Shown here: positions 43,737-52,555 of the stretch, piece by piece
Numbering within the stretch: the first letter of the stretch is position 1
How the letters are laid out: every line of letters starts with the position of its first letter
Source of the DNA: Chryseobacterium herbae
GTDB lineage: Bacteria; Bacteroidota; Bacteroidia; Flavobacteriales; Weeksellaceae
Assembly: GCF_025154075.1 (NCBI RefSeq)
Contig: NZ_JAOAMU010000006.1
Coordinates: 248,001-312,000, forward strand
DNA: 64,000 nt
Reading direction: 5' to 3'
Position numbers and translations under genes: made by a program
The notes under the pieces: model-generated
What the model was told of the DNA's origin: nothing
Seen by the model: the letters and a program-made list of their open reading frames with translations, nothing else
Database searches by the model: none

Positions 43737-45212
43737 ATGGATAGTCCAATATTTAAGCAGATTCTGAATGATTTTGAACTGAACCGCAGTTTAGAAAATC
43801 CTGTTTACCTGCAGCTCGCAGATCGTATTCTTTCTCTGATCAAAACCGGAAAAATTCAGACCGGACAGAAGCTGCCGAGTTCAAGACAACTGGCTGACAT
43901 ATTAACGATTAACAGGATTACCGTTTCCAAAGCGTATGAAGAATTACAAACCCAGGGCTGGCTGGAAAGCTTTGTCGGAAAGGGAACATTTATTTCCTCC
44001 TATCTTCCTGAATACAAACCCGAATCCCTTCAGGACTCACATCAGTTTATTTCACAAAAACAGGCAGGATTTAAGATTGATTCAAAAGATTATCTTGTAT
44101 CTTTCTCTCCGGTCACGGCAAAACTTCATCTGGACGATGGATTTCCCGATCCTAAACTGGCTCCGCTTCATGAATTATACCGAGCTTACAGAAATCAACT
44201 GACCAGAAGCGGGTTGTATGACAAATTTGGGAGCTACAGCTATCCGGATGGTTCCGTTTATTACAGAGAAGCCATTTCAAAATATCTGAATGAAACCAGA
44301 GGGCTGAAAACCACTTTACAAAATATTCTTTCTGTCCGGGGTACATTAATGGGCCTAAACACCGTCTGTAATGGACTTATAGAACCTGGAGACATTATTG
44401 TTTCCGGTTATCCGGGATGGGCAAGGGCTGAAGCAAATTTCGCCCACGCCAAAGCCAATCACATTATGATTCCTGTAGATGAAGATGGCCTCGTCGTAGA
44501 TGAGCTGAAAAAAGTATGCGAAAAACAACGGGTGAGAATGGTTTATGTAACACCACATCATCATTTTCCAACGACGGTTCCGCTCCGGATCGACAGAAGA
44601 CTTGAGTTATTGAGATTGGCTAAGGAATATGAATTCATCATATTTGAGGATGATTACGATTTTGATTTTCATTACAGTCACCGCCCATTGCTTCCATTAG
44701 CAAGTGCAGATGAAAATGGAATGGTGATTTACTGTGGCTCATTCAGCAAAACCCTTTCTCCTGCTTTCAGAATGGGTTATCTCGTAGCTTCTGAAAATGT
44801 GATTGAATATCTTTCTAAAATACGCCTTCTGCTGGACCGCCAGGGAGATCACATTCTTGATAATGCAATGGGCGAAATTTTGAATGACGGAACGATACAG
44901 CGATACCTCAGAAAAACTTTAGTAGTCTATGAAGAAAGAAGAAATTTTTTCTGTCAACAATTAAGCGATAAACTGAAAGATGTTGTGGAATTTACAGCAC
45001 CTGCCGGAGGAATGTCTGTCTGGACAAAATTCGACAGGTCTATTGATCTTGAAAAGTTAGCAAAAAAAGCTCTGGCAAAAGGCTTATATGTTTCGGACGG
45101 AAAAGCTCACCGCTATCCTCAGTTTGATGAAAATGCCTTAAGATTGGGGTTTGCATCACCTTCTCTTGAAGAACTGGAAAAAAGCGTGGCTATTTTGAAG
45201 GAAGTCTTGTAA
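43737..45212 (+). CDS. MocR/PdxR-type GntR regulator with aminotransferase domain
   Basis: The 491-residue protein is the second MocR in the window. Its HTH is YLQLADRILSLIKTGKIQTG, then LPSSRQLADILTINRITVSK and AYEELQTQGWLES. The aminotransferase part has VYVTPHHHFPTTV, FIIFEDDYDFDFHY and the PLP lysine in CGSFSKTLSPAFRMG. An ATG at 43668 gives 23 extra residues unlike the family; 43737 is preferred. A GNAT gene follows after 90 bases, separated by a promoter, and MocR proteins commonly act on such a neighbour. Confidence 0.92.
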   Translation: MDSPIFKQILNDFELNRSLENPVYLQLADRILSLIKTGKIQTGQKLPSSRQLADILTINRITVSKAYEELQTQGWLESFVGKGTFISSYLPEYKPESLQDSHQFISQKQAGFKIDSKDYLVSFSPVTAKLHLDDGFPDPKLAPLHELYRAYRNQLTRSGLYDKFGSYSYPDGSVYYREAISKYLNETRGLKTTLQNILSVRGTLMGLNTVCNGLIEPGDIIVSGYPGWARAEANFAHAKANHIMIPVDEDGLVVDELKKVCEKQRVRMVYVTPHHHFPTTVPLRIDRRLELLRLAKEYEFIIFEDDYDFDFHYSHRPLLPLASADENGMVIYCGSFSKTLSPAFRMGYLVASENVIEYLSKIRLLLDRQGDHILDNAMGEILNDGTIQRYLRKTLVVYEERRNFFCQQLSDKLKDVVEFTAPAGGMSVWTKFDRSIDLEKLAKKALAKGLYVSDGKAHRYPQFDENALRLGFASPSLEELEKSVAILKEVL

Positions 45213-45272
45213 AATAAAATTGGTCTACCTGTTTTATTCATAATGGCTTATTTTGGATATCCAATGCAGGTT

Positions 45273-45280
45273 TAATTTTG
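45273..45280 (+). promoter_or_regulatory. -7 promoter element of the GNAT gene
   Basis: TAATTTTG (45273-45280) has TTTTGG 17 bases upstream (45251-45256). The preceding TTGGTCTACC word (about 45220) resembles the TGGTC word before the first mocR, a possible MocR operator. Confidence 0.5.
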
Positions 45281-45302
45281 TATAAGTTAAACAACATTAG
45301 TT

Positions 45303-45845
45303 ATGATCAATTTTAATATTCAACCTATTTTAGAGAATGAAAAAGTACGTCTTTTGCCGTTGGAACAAGAAGATTTCGAAGTATTGTATTCCTTAGCTTC
45401 AGATCCCAAAATATGGGAGCAGCATCCGCAGAAAAATCGCTGGAAGAAAGAAGAATTCAACAAGTTCTTTGAAGGAGCTATGGTAAGTAAAGGTGCTTTT
45501 AAAATTATTGATAAAGAGACCAGCCATATCATCGGAAGTACCCGTTTTTATGATTATAATGAAGAGGAAGGAATTATATTCATCGGCTATACTTTTTTCA
45601 CAAGAGAGTATTGGGGAACAGGGATCAATCCTTCTGTAAAATCATTGATGATGAATTATATTTTACAATTTGTCTCAAAGGTGGGGTTCCATGTAGGCGC
45701 CCATAATATACGCTCTCAGATAGCGGTAGGCCGCATTGGCGGGGAGAAAACAGCAGAGCAGGAAATAGCCTATTTTGGAGAAAGTCCCCAGATTAATTTC
45801 ATTTTTGAAATTACCAGAAGCAAGTGGGAATCTATGAGTTTATAA
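45303..45845 (+). CDS. GNAT acetyltransferase
   Basis: The 180-residue protein has an acetyl-CoA-binding GNAT core: ENEKVRLLPLEQEDFEVLYS at the start, IIGSTRFYDYNEEEGIIFIG in the beta sheet, and the pyrophosphate loop in TREYWGTGINPSVKSLMMNY. It lies just after mocR. The second half (RSQIAVGRIGGEKTAEQE) resembles acetyltransferases of amino acids or small molecules. The substrate is unknown. Regulation by the upstream MocR is inferred from order and from the TGGTC words. Confidence 0.85.
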   Translation: MINFNIQPILENEKVRLLPLEQEDFEVLYSLASDPKIWEQHPQKNRWKKEEFNKFFEGAMVSKGAFKIIDKETSHIIGSTRFYDYNEEEGIIFIGYTFFTREYWGTGINPSVKSLMMNYILQFVSKVGFHVGAHNIRSQIAVGRIGGEKTAEQEIAYFGESPQINFIFEITRSKWESMSL

Positions 45846-45936
45846 AACGTAATGATATAATTTCCAGTTTCCAAATGTTCCGGCTAAAAGCTATTTCCAG
45901 CTCTTTACTGCTATTTTTAAGGATTAAAATAATAGA

Positions 45937-46104
45937 TTAAAGTGGTTTTTTACCCGAAATAATATTGTAAAGAACGACAATAATGGCAATAACCAATAAA
46001 ACGTGAACTAAATATCCGGTACTGATTCCCGGCACGATATTTAACATTCCAAGAAGCCAAACGACAATACAAATGACAGCGACTAACCATAATACATTTC
46101 TCAT
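45937..46104 (-). CDS. Lmo0937-type small membrane protein
   Basis: This 55-residue protein is too short for usual ORF cut-offs. It reads MRNVLWLVAVICIVVWLLGM, NIVPGISTG, then YLVHVLLVIAIIVVLYNIIS and a GKKPL tail, giving two hydrophobic helices joined by a short turn. This is the pattern of the lmo0937 family of small membrane proteins found widely in Bacteroidota and Firmicutes. Function unknown; often stress-linked. No obvious partner gene. Confidence 0.75.
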   Translation of the reverse strand: MRNVLWLVAVICIVVWLLGMLNIVPGISTGYLVHVLLVIAIIVVLYNIISGKKPL

Positions 46105-46426
46105 GACTTTAAATTTTTAATGTTATTTGCTTAATTTAATACACATTCTATGCCTTTATAGATGAAAAGATTAAAATGTGGTACTTATAATATTTTATTG
46201 ATTAAAATTAAACAGATGATTTTCTTTTTTAATAAATCATTAAAACAGTAATGAGCAGCTTATTATGGTTGGTTAATTAAAAAACTTAAAGGGACAGAAA
46301 TGAATATCTGCCTTTTTTTCAAATTAGTTCTTTTGATCCAGAGCATAGCGGTTGTCTTCCCATTCTGTAACAATGAAAAACGGTCTGATCATTGATAAGT
46401 CTTTTAAAATAGTGTATCTTAAAACA

Positions 46427-46891
46427 ATGAAAACAAGTGCTGGTATTTTGCTTTTTAAAAGAGATCAGACTCATTTATATTATTTTCTGGTGCATCCGGG
46501 AGGGCCTTTTTGGAAGCATAAAGATGAAGGCGCCTGGTCTGTTCCAAAAGGGGAGATCTCACTTGGTGAAGATCCACTCGAACGTGCGCTTATCGAGTTT
46601 CAGGAAGAAACCGGTCAGGCAGTGGAAGGGGAGTTTATCCCATTACAGCCTGTTAAGCAGCGAGGAGGAAAAACAGTTTATGCCTGGGCCTTGGAAAGAG
46701 ATATTGAAACCTCCGGACTTTATAGCAATACCGTAGAAATAGAATGGCCTCCAAGATCCTCTACAATGATCGAAATTACTGAAGTAGATCAATGGGAATG
46801 GTTCGAGTCGGAAGAAGCGCAAAAAAGGATCAATATAGCACAAGCTGCCTTTATTACAGAGCTGGAAAAAATACTGAAGGAAAAGGAGTAA
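46427..46891 (+). CDS. NUDIX hydrolase
   Basis: The 154-residue protein has a NUDIX box: GEISLGEDPLERALIEFQEE followed by TG, near residues 52-74. The usual arginine of REUxEE is replaced by isoleucine (IEFQEE), but the catalytic glutamates remain. Preceding blocks are TSAGILLFKRD and GGPFWKHKDEGAWSVPKG. Members hydrolyse nucleoside diphosphates linked to other groups. The ATG at 46352 would add 25 residues unlike the family, so 46427 is chosen. Confidence 0.85.
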   Translation: MKTSAGILLFKRDQTHLYYFLVHPGGPFWKHKDEGAWSVPKGEISLGEDPLERALIEFQEETGQAVEGEFIPLQPVKQRGGKTVYAWALERDIETSGLYSNTVEIEWPPRSSTMIEITEVDQWEWFESEEAQKRINIAQAAFITELEKILKEKE

Positions 46892-46896
46892 GATTT

Positions 46897-47439
46897 TTAT
46901 TTTTTAATCCCGATCGTTTTTAAAGCTTTAGCCGTCAGCAAAATAGCATCAAAGACAGTAAGTGATTCCACATCGGGAAAAGCAGGTGATATCAGATCGC
47001 TTTTATTGAAAGACAGTTCAATACTTTGATTATAGGAAGCTTCAATCCTCACCACAGAATATCCGTTGTAGGCTACGATAAAGCCATCAAACATGCAGTT
47101 TTGCTCTGCTTTCTGGTATTGGATATTCTCTTCAAATCCGGGGGCATTATTTCTTTTTCCGTCATTATGTGCAAGAGATTTCCAAGCGGTATAATTTTTC
47201 GGTTCTTTTAGTGCGTTTCCTTGTGCATCTATGGGAACAAACATGCCAAGAGTTAAAGGTTTTCTAAGAAATTGGGCATAGTTTTTCATCAGGCTCAAGG
47301 TCTGAAGATCGGCGTATCCTTCGTTGGAGTAATACTCGATAACAAAATCCGTCATCGGAATCAGCTTATGGGAAGCTTCGGTGGGCATATTGGGTGTTTT
47401 CTTTTGTGAAAATAAAATTAGCATTTTTATTGGGTTCAA
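46897..47439 (-). CDS. Hypothetical protein
   Basis: The 180-residue frame is not a family that I recognise. It lacks a signal peptide. Recognisable blocks are TDFVIEYYSNEGYADLQTLS, LRKPLTLGMFVPIDAQGNA and a C-terminal ESLTVFDAILLTAKALK. Composition and a clear stop 5 bases from the NUDIX gene support a real gene. The first 17 residues could be upstream extension, as a second Met (47388) begins MPTEASHKLIP. The NUDIX gene is convergent; no operon is evident. Confidence 0.6.
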   Translation of the reverse strand: MNPIKMLILFSQKKTPNMPTEASHKLIPMTDFVIEYYSNEGYADLQTLSLMKNYAQFLRKPLTLGMFVPIDAQGNALKEPKNYTAWKSLAHNDGKRNNAPGFEENIQYQKAEQNCMFDGFIVAYNGYSVVRIEASYNQSIELSFNKSDLISPAFPDVESLTVFDAILLTAKALKTIGIKK

Positions 47440-47507
47440 ACAAGACTAAGGGTTAGATTAAAGCAGTGTTTCAACCAAATAAGGCTAATTTGTTTTGATT
47501 ATTAATT

Positions 47508-47520
47508 GCAACAAAGTTGC
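47508..47520. promoter_or_regulatory. Metalloregulator-like palindrome in the MerC promoter
   Basis: GCAACAAAGTTGC is a perfect 13-base palindrome. It overlaps the -33 region (GTTG at 47516-47519) of a promoter whose -7 element TACTTTTG (47540-47547) is 20 bases downstream. This is a repressor position. The shape fits a Fur-superfamily (Fur/Zur) operator of the GCAAC-N3-GTTGC type, but the regulator is not known. Confidence 0.6.
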
Positions 47521-47539
47521 GTTATTTAGTTTTTATCTC

Positions 47540-47547
47540 TACTTTTG
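47540..47547 (+). promoter_or_regulatory. -7 element of the MerC gene
   Basis: TACTTTTG matches TAnnTTTG and lies 39 bases before the ATG at 47587, with a -33 GTTG 20 bases upstream. Confidence 0.55.
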
Positions 47548-47586
47548 CCATAGAATTACAATAAGAAATTTAAATCCCTTTATTTT

Positions 47587-47925
47587 ATGAAATCGAAAAT
47601 TCTTGATGCAGTTGGAATTTCTGCGGCAGTTCTGTGTCTTATTCATTGTATTGCTTTTCCTTTGTTAATGATCATTCCCCTGGGAATATCGCACAATCCT
47701 TATATTGATCTGGCTTTCCTTGTTATTGGTTCTATAGTGGTTTACAGAGTAACCAAACCCATGACCAACCGGTGGCTGAAGCTGTTGTTCTGGGCTTCCA
47801 TTTTCCTGATCTCCGTTTCCGTTTTAGCAGATTTTATCTTTGAAGTTCATATTCCTTTGATTTATGCAGGGGCAGCAGGATTAATTATAGGACATATCAT
47901 CAATTTTAAAAACCATAAACACTGA
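47587..47925 (+). CDS. MerC-family membrane protein
   Basis: The 112-residue protein has four predicted helices and the MerC pattern: LDAVGISAAVLCLIHCIAFP, whose cysteine-histidine-cysteine LCLIHC suits metal binding, and LLMIIPLG. MerC members were first known from mercury uptake but are common in Bacteroidota next to TonB-type metal genes. The palindromic operator upstream suggests zinc or iron control. It stands alone here. Confidence 0.87.
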   Translation: MKSKILDAVGISAAVLCLIHCIAFPLLMIIPLGISHNPYIDLAFLVIGSIVVYRVTKPMTNRWLKLLFWASIFLISVSVLADFIFEVHIPLIYAGAAGLIIGHIINFKNHKH

Positions 47926-48106
47926 TTGTGAACGGCAGGAAGTTATTGAAGCGTTATAATTACCGGAAATTATTCAAAATTATTGCCCAACAGTAACTTC
48001 CATCCTCCCTCTTCCAGCCCTCATTTTAAAATTCACAAATAATTAACGCAACAATATTTCAATAAATGAAATTACTCCCTAACTTACTCTACGAAATTGC
48101 ATGATC

Positions 48107-49504
48107 ATGAACAGACGTAAATTTTTAAAAGGCTCAGCATTACTGTCAGGCCTGCTCACTTTAAATCCGATTGATTTCTTTGCCAACAATGGGAAAGATA
48201 TTCCGGGTGCTAACAAAAAGGCAAAGAATATTATTTTTATGGTCAGTGACGGGATGAGTTCAGGAACGTTAGCCATGGCCAATCTGTATTCTCAGAATAT
48301 TTTGGGTAAAAACGGAAACTGGATGAATCTGTATCATGAAAATAAAGTTTCACGGGCGCTTATGGATACAGCTTCAGCCAGTTCTATCGTTACGGATTCG
48401 GCAGCGGCAAGCTCTTCTTTCGGAGGAGGGTTTAGGGTGAAAAATGGTGTCTTGAATGTGGGAGTCAACGGTGAAAAATATGTTCCCATCTGGCAAAAAT
48501 TCAAAAAGGCAGGAAAAAAGACAGGCTGCGTAACAACGGTAACGATTACGCATGCAACTCCGGCAGGTTTTTGTGTGAATTCAGACAGCAGAAATGCAGA
48601 AAGTGAAATTGCGGAAATGTATGCAGAAATAGGTTTTGACGTGATGATGGGTGGCGGTGATGAATTTTTTAATTCTTTAAAAAGAGAAGACAAAAAAGAT
48701 GTGTATGCTCTGTACAAACAGAAAGGATATCAGGTTCTGAAAAACAAAACGGATCTTAAAAACACAGAAAAAGGGAAGAAGATTTTAGGGGTCTTCAATT
48801 CCGGAGCTTTGCCCTATTCCATCGACAGAGCTCATATTTCCGAACTGCAGGTTACACCTTCTCTGGCTGAAATGGCGCAGACAGCCATCGATCAGATGAA
48901 AGATCATAAGGACGGTTTCGTTCTACAAATTGAAGGCGGAAAAGTAGACTGGGCCGCTCATGCCAATGATATTGCCGCTTTGATTCATGATCAGCTTGCT
49001 TTTGACGAAGCCGTAAAAACAGCCATTGACTTCGCAGAGAAAGATGGAAATACCCTGGTCATTATCACTACAGACCATGGAAATGCCAATCCGGGAACTA
49101 TTTATGGTGCTGATGCAACGAAAAATTTTAACAGCATTTCGAATTATCAATACACCAATGAATATATTCTGAATGCCATTCATCCGGATTTTAATCTTCA
49201 GAAAATGAAAGACTGGATCTACGAAACCAATACAATAAGTCTTACCGATGATGAAGCCAAACATTTGCTGAGCTTTTATTCAGGGCTGGAAAAGCAGGAA
49301 GCGGGACTTTACAATTATAAAAAACTGCCATTCAAGGCCTATTCAGATATTCAGAAGAAACATAATTCTATCGGCTGGATCAGTATGGATCATTCGGGAG
49401 ATTATGTTGAAGTTGCGGTGTATGGGCCGGGAAGAGAGCTTTTGCCGGCGTTTATCAAAAATACGGATTTGCATTATCTGATGTTGAAAGCCGCGCAGGT
49501 GTAG
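48107..49504 (+). CDS. phoA: Alkaline phosphatase with Tat-like signal
   Basis: The 465-residue protein carries a twin-arginine signal (MNRRKFLKGSALLSG). Metal and catalytic motifs are present: IIFMVSDGMSSG (Asp), VTDSAAASSSFGGG (nucleophilic serine in TDSA), FVLQIEGGKVDWAAHANDIA (Glu, Asp, His) and VIITTDHGNANPG. This arrangement is the alkaline phosphatase superfamily PhoA-like branch, which hydrolyses phosphomonoesters outside the cytoplasm with zinc and magnesium. An ATG at 48101 is 2 codons earlier; the start at 48107 places RR near the N-terminus. It is preceded by an A/T-rich spacer. Confidence 0.88.
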   Translation: MNRRKFLKGSALLSGLLTLNPIDFFANNGKDIPGANKKAKNIIFMVSDGMSSGTLAMANLYSQNILGKNGNWMNLYHENKVSRALMDTASASSIVTDSAAASSSFGGGFRVKNGVLNVGVNGEKYVPIWQKFKKAGKKTGCVTTVTITHATPAGFCVNSDSRNAESEIAEMYAEIGFDVMMGGGDEFFNSLKREDKKDVYALYKQKGYQVLKNKTDLKNTEKGKKILGVFNSGALPYSIDRAHISELQVTPSLAEMAQTAIDQMKDHKDGFVLQIEGGKVDWAAHANDIAALIHDQLAFDEAVKTAIDFAEKDGNTLVIITTDHGNANPGTIYGADATKNFNSISNYQYTNEYILNAIHPDFNLQKMKDWIYETNTISLTDDEAKHLLSFYSGLEKQEAGLYNYKKLPFKAYSDIQKKHNSIGWISMDHSGDYVEVAVYGPGRELLPAFIKNTDLHYLMLKAAQV

Positions 49505-49597
49505 ATTGTGTAATCTGAATTTCGGTTATTTTAGGAGAGCGGAAGTTACGGGATACGCGTTGAACATCTAAAATATGGGTTTTGTGTAAGGAAGGAG

Positions 49598-50206
49598 TTA
49601 AGATTTGGGTTTGCTTACGTATTTATTTCCTTTGACATAAAACCGCCATGGCAGTAATGCATCTTCCTGGGCATAAGCAACTCCAATGCGCGGCCCTGCA
49701 ATAATGTCTTCGGGAGCATACCTGATTCCGTGATCTTCAATCCAAATTTCGTTTTCAGTCAGATCTTTTTTGTTAAAAGAACGGTCGATACCCAAAGCCT
49801 TAGCCGCTGAACCGGGACCGGACGAAATAGCAGCTTTATCAGCCGGCATATTTCTTCTGAGCTCCATGATGTCGTGACCGATTAAAGGCTCTACAGCACG
49901 TACTAGGACAGCATGAGGTTCACCTTCAACAGAAGTTACAATATTAAAGAGATGATGAATTCCGTAACACAGATAGACATAAGAAACACCACCTTGACTG
50001 TATAATGTCTCAGTACGTTGCGTTCGGCGACCTCCATAAGCATGAGAAGCTTTATCTACTACACCGAAATAGGCTTCAGTTTCTATAATGACACCTGCGG
50101 TAATGTCACCATTTATTTCCGTAAAAAGTACTTTTCCCAAAAGATCTTTGGCCAGAAAAATAACATCCTGATTCAGGTAATAGGAAAGAGGCAGCTTCAA
50201 ATCCAT
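49598..50206 (-). CDS. 3-methyladenine DNA glycosylase (AAG/MPG type)
   Basis: The 202-residue protein matches the methylpurine glycosylase family: FLAKDLLGKVLFTEINGD, IIETEAYFGVVDKASHAYGG with the catalytic Glu of ETEAY, VYLCYGIHHLFNIVT, GEPHAVLVRAVEPL, and SSGPGSAAKALGID. It excises alkylated bases such as 3-methyladenine and hypoxanthine. The frame is open to 50251, but the ATG at 50206 gives the normal family start (MDLKLPLSYYLNQDV). It is 3.7 kb from exonuclease III and AlkB, so base-excision genes are grouped loosely. Confidence 0.93.
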   Translation of the reverse strand: MDLKLPLSYYLNQDVIFLAKDLLGKVLFTEINGDITAGVIIETEAYFGVVDKASHAYGGRRTQRTETLYSQGGVSYVYLCYGIHHLFNIVTSVEGEPHAVLVRAVEPLIGHDIMELRRNMPADKAAISSGPGSAAKALGIDRSFNKKDLTENEIWIEDHGIRYAPEDIIAGPRIGVAYAQEDALLPWRFYVKGNKYVSKPKS

Positions 50207-50397
50207 AGTTTTAAACTTAAACAAAAATAAACATCTGAAACCTATTATCAAAGTATTTAATGTCCTACAGAGGGCTCAGGTTTTTGCAGATCATTTAAAA
50301 ATAGAATGGCACAAAAACTTTTAGCTAAAATTATCAATTTCAAGCCCGAATGATTTATCTTAGATACCTTATTGATATTTAAAAATAATTTGAACTT

Positions 50398-50742
50398 ATG
50401 GGCAATTATCATTTTTCAGACACACCGGAACCGGACACCAGTCCTTTTGGAGACAGGCTCGCCAATCTTGTCGCTGATAAACTACAGATCGGGGAGATTC
50501 TGGCCTACGGTCACCGGGATTATTGCGGAATGGGTATGAAAGTGAATGAAGATCAGAAGTTTATATACGGAGAAGTATATGACGGGGATTTTGATCCTCC
50601 GAGAATTTTTGAAACGCGGGATTTATTTGTTTCGTGGCTTTCCGCACAATCTACAGCATCACTGGCACGATTGGATGATGAAGTGTTTTTCCAGGGGAAT
50701 CAGGTTATTACAAAAAAACGCCTGCTCGATTTTATAAACTGA
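50398..50742 (+). CDS. Hypothetical protein
   Basis: The 114-residue protein is unknown to me. It has no signal peptide or membrane segment. It contains TPEPDTSPFGDRLANLVADK, GEILAYGHRDYCGMGMK and EVFFQGNQVITKKRLLDF. The CG-M-GM cluster and alternating charge suggest a compact cytoplasmic alpha/beta protein. Followed 31 bases later by a lipoprotein gene on the same strand. Confidence 0.6.
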   Translation: MGNYHFSDTPEPDTSPFGDRLANLVADKLQIGEILAYGHRDYCGMGMKVNEDQKFIYGEVYDGDFDPPRIFETRDLFVSWLSAQSTASLARLDDEVFFQGNQVITKKRLLDFIN

Positions 50743-50773
50743 TCAATAATGTATAATGATCTAAATTTCTGTT

Positions 50774-51232
50774 ATGGAAAAATTCAATATTTCAACAACA
50801 AGCAACTATAGAAAAAGATTGAAAACCCGGGTTAATTTTTTGAAATGTATTCCTGCGGTATTATTAACAATAACTTTTGCTATCACTTCCTGTACTCCGG
50901 ATGGTGCAAAAAAAGCTACACAAAAAACAGAACCTCTTTGCTGGAAAGATATCCGGGTCGGCGAACTTCCTCCGGAAGGAGCCTATGATGGCATCGACAG
51001 TCTGGTGAAAAAATGGAATTTATGTTATGAACGGATAGAAACCGGATGTGAAGTCACCGACAGTATTACCCAATTACAGAAACAATACGACAGTTCCAAT
51101 ACGATGTATTTTAAAAGCCTTGAGAAAAAATTGGGCAAAAACTGGAAAAAGCAATTTGACCATGAACTCCAGATCGCAGACAGCATCAACTGGATTAAAA
51201 TCAATAGGGAAATAGATAGTTTGAATCAATAA
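50774..51232 (+). CDS. Small lipoprotein
   Basis: The 152-residue protein has a basic start, a hydrophobic stretch (IPAVLLTITFAITSC) and a lipobox cysteine at residue 40, followed by an outer-membrane-type DG. The mature part is polar with an even charge pattern and several helical segments (SITQLQKQYDSSNTMYFKSL). No family recognised. The 31-base spacing from the upstream gene allows co-transcription. Confidence 0.65.
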   Translation: MEKFNISTTSNYRKRLKTRVNFLKCIPAVLLTITFAITSCTPDGAKKATQKTEPLCWKDIRVGELPPEGAYDGIDSLVKKWNLCYERIETGCEVTDSITQLQKQYDSSNTMYFKSLEKKLGKNWKKQFDHELQIADSINWIKINREIDSLNQ

Positions 51233-51253
51233 AAAGTGAACTTAACCTGTTTT

Positions 51254-52057
51254 TTATTTATAATCAATTTTATGGTTTAGCTCCACAGGGTTATTTCTCG
51301 CCCGCAGGGTTATTCTCATTTTCTCTGACATATCATCATAATTTCTGTCCAGTTTATTGCCTTTGTCATCAGTTACAATCATTTTCGTATTTCTCGCTTT
51401 CAGCTCAGCGAATGGCTCTGAATAAAAATTTCGCTGTATCTTTTCGAACATAGCCCAGTCTATCAATTTTCCTTTTCTTATTCTAAAAAGATTGCTTTGT
51501 TCAGATTTATGAGATTCAACAAGGCTGAAACTATAATTTTTTTTCTCATCAGAAATTTTCACAATTAATCCAGGGAGTCCATAAAATACATAAGGTCCTT
51601 CCTGAATAGGTATCCTGACCGTAAACCATGCTTCCCAATTTCTACCGCCATATTCCAATACTGCTTTCTGACAGTTCATATCTGCAATCATCATTGTTTC
51701 TGGTAATACTTTCCAATTAATATCTTCTGCCAGGATATCAAAAACATCATTGTAAAGAGGAGTTGTTACCGTTTTGTAGACCTTCTTTGTATTTATATTT
51801 TTCCTGCAATACAGCTGATTGAAGTCAATATAATTGGCAAAAGCGCGTCCATTATTGTAAACTATAGAATCTGTTTGTCTGTCATTCTCTGATCGGAAAA
51901 CGGATTCTGAACCAAATAGGTCCAAATAATAATTCTCCGTTTTTGAAATAGATTCATTGGGACTGGATTTATAGGATACTTCATATAAAAAAGTCATATT
52001 CTGACAACATATAAAGTTCATCTGCAGAACCGCCCAAAAAGTAAATAATAACCGCAT
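51254..52057 (-). CDS. GLPGLI-family protein
   Basis: The 267-residue protein contains YVFYGLPGLIVKISDEKKNY, the diagnostic GLPGLI motif of a Bacteroidota secreted family (first noted in Porphyromonas gingivalis), near residue 160. The N-terminus is hydrophobic (LLFTFWAVLQMNFICCQ) and fits a signal peptide. The preceding QEGP and downstream KISDEKKNYSFSLVE are family-like. Its role is unknown, but some members accompany RiPP-like peptides. Here the gene lies 106 bases downstream of a GG-leader peptide gene on the same strand, so the pair is of interest. Confidence 0.85.
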   Translation of the reverse strand: MRLLFTFWAVLQMNFICCQNMTFLYEVSYKSSPNESISKTENYYLDLFGSESVFRSENDRQTDSIVYNNGRAFANYIDFNQLYCRKNINTKKVYKTVTTPLYNDVFDILAEDINWKVLPETMMIADMNCQKAVLEYGGRNWEAWFTVRIPIQEGPYVFYGLPGLIVKISDEKKNYSFSLVESHKSEQSNLFRIRKGKLIDWAMFEKIQRNFYSEPFAELKARNTKMIVTDDKGNKLDRNYDDMSEKMRITLRARNNPVELNHKIDYK

Positions 52058-52163
52058 TGCTATAAAAAATTAATTAAAAGAAATAATTTCCGATCGTTTA
52101 TAATGTAAAAAGTCAAATCTTTCGTATTGCAAAAAGATTTGACTTGATTTATTTATTGCCTAC

Positions 52164-52367
52164 TTATGAGCATTTCCAGCAAGTACTTGTTATTTGACCA
52201 TTATCACCGCTTTCGATAACATGGATATAACAAGAAAGCCCAAATTGTTCACAAAAACCATCACCGGAAGAGCATGCATTACCACAGTTACCGATACCTA
52301 CTGCCGGTCTTTTTCCACCATTAACAGATTTTAAATCTTCTCTTGAAATTTTTTTTAAATGTTTCAT
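52164..52367 (-). CDS. Cysteine-rich GG-leader peptide (bacteriocin-like)
   Basis: The 67-residue peptide has an N-terminal leader MKHLKKISREDLKSVNGG with the double glycine at 17-18. This is the Chryseobacterium-type bacteriocin-like leader also seen in grasp-with-spasm-type peptide families. After the expected cleavage a 49-residue core begins KRPAVGIGNC and carries six cysteines (28, 32, 39, 46, 63, 66), sufficient for three disulfides or thioether rings. No maturation enzyme or peptidase-ABC exporter is next to it; the GLPGLI gene downstream is the only likely partner. Confidence 0.75.
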   Translation of the reverse strand: MKHLKKISREDLKSVNGGKRPAVGIGNCGNACSSGDGFCEQFGLSCYIHVIESGDNGQITSTCWKCS

Positions 52368-52507
52368 AATTATTTGTTATTAATTTCCTACTCATGAGCT
52401 TTTCGGATTCCGCTGTACATAGACGGGTAAATATAATATTTTTTCACTTGCTGATGAAATTTTATTTATGTACTAGAATAACCGATAGATAGGATAAAAA
52501 GTGTAAA

Positions 52508-52535
52508 AAAAGAGGCCCGTTTCCAGACCTCTTTT
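52508..52535 (-). terminator. Terminator of the DUF892 gene
   Basis: Stem AAAAGAGG (52508-52515) / CCTCTTTT (52528-52535) lies 20 bases beyond the minus-strand stop, with the A-run reading as T-tail on that strand. Confidence 0.8.
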
Positions 52536-52555
52536 ATATGTATAAAATGATGATG

